Assembly (NCBI RefSeq): GCF_024397855.1
Contig: NZ_CP073343.1
Location: 1,612,001-1,676,000 of the forward strand
Reading direction: 5' to 3'
Source: Marinomonas rhizomae
GTDB taxonomy: Bacteria; Pseudomonadota; Gammaproteobacteria; Pseudomonadales; Marinomonadaceae
Length of the DNA stretch: 64,000 nucleotides
The first letter of the stretch is position 1. The number at the start of each line of letters is the position of its first letter. This document shows, one piece after another, positions 63,975-64,000 of the stretch. Below the pieces are notes generated by a model. It was not told the origin of the DNA. It did not search any database and saw only the letters and a list, made by a program, of their open reading frames with translations. Both the position numbers and the translations under genes were made by a program.

Positions 63975-63986
63975 AAGGAGCAAATT

Positions 63987-64000
63987 ATGACCAGCGAAAC
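63987..64000 (+). CDS. Start of a following gene (partial)
   Basis: ATG at 63987 is preceded by AAGGAG with 6-nt spacing, 12 bp after the ThrRS stop. Only MTSE is visible, so no identity can be given. The tight spacing means it is probably in the same transcript and also under the attenuator. Confidence 0.6.

Overview
The window looks like a chromosomal segment from a moderately low-GC marine gammaproteobacterium, most like Marinomonas or a related Oceanospirillales genus. This is an inference from gene content: soxBDAG-purU, a TRAP-linked uronate operon, M32 carboxypeptidase, a 2HCT carboxylate symporter and many lipoproteins. No rRNA, tRNA or CRISPR array was found.

Layout. 1-6.6 kb: RND efflux permease (cut by the window edge) and adaptor, a nitroreductase, a TetR regulator and a 2-hydroxycarboxylate symporter. 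6.8-10.5 kb: a three-gene signalling unit of PAS-PAS histidine kinase, single-domain receiver and REC-GGDEF-EAL protein. 10.7-21.2 kb: a hexuronate locus with a GntR regulator and TRAP binding protein on the minus strand, and on the plus strand the two TRAP permeases, a GH31 glycosidase, uxaC, uxuB and uxuA. Two operator-like palindromes lie 22 bp apart in the divergent promoter. 21.4-29.6 kb: small regulators and housekeeping genes (DUF3024, WYL regulator, ApbE, AraC/MFS pair, LysE, LysR, GGCT). 29.9-36.1 kb: heterotetrameric sarcosine oxidase soxBDAG followed by purU, which together send one-carbon units from glycine betaine breakdown into the folate pool. 36.3-41.7 kb: an esterase, a second WYL regulator with a GyrI-like partner, a BLUF photoreceptor, D-lactate dehydrogenase and a HigBA-type toxin-antitoxin pair.

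41.9-57.0 kb is a plastic region. An AraC-SDR two-gene module occurs twice, next to the 3' end of a carboxypeptidase gene and next to the 3' end of a MYG1-family gene. In both places a diverged copy of the host gene's 3' end lies on the far side of the module. A hairpin repeat (TTAGGGTCAGATGAAAA family) occurs three times and brackets a visibly GC-richer XRE-GST pair. An IS5-like element with a nonsense mutation in its transposase, further gene fragments and several small accessory genes complete the region.

57.4-64 kb: MscS channel, a beta-propeller diguanylate cyclase, an M48 lipoprotein peptidase and a short threonyl-tRNA synthetase paralogue without TGS and editing domains. The leader of that last gene carries what reads as a complete ribosome-mediated attenuator: a short peptide ORF with four consecutive Thr codons, alternative hairpins and a strong intrinsic terminator. 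This is the most striking observation in the window and suggests a back-up ThrRS switched on when charged tRNA-Thr runs low.
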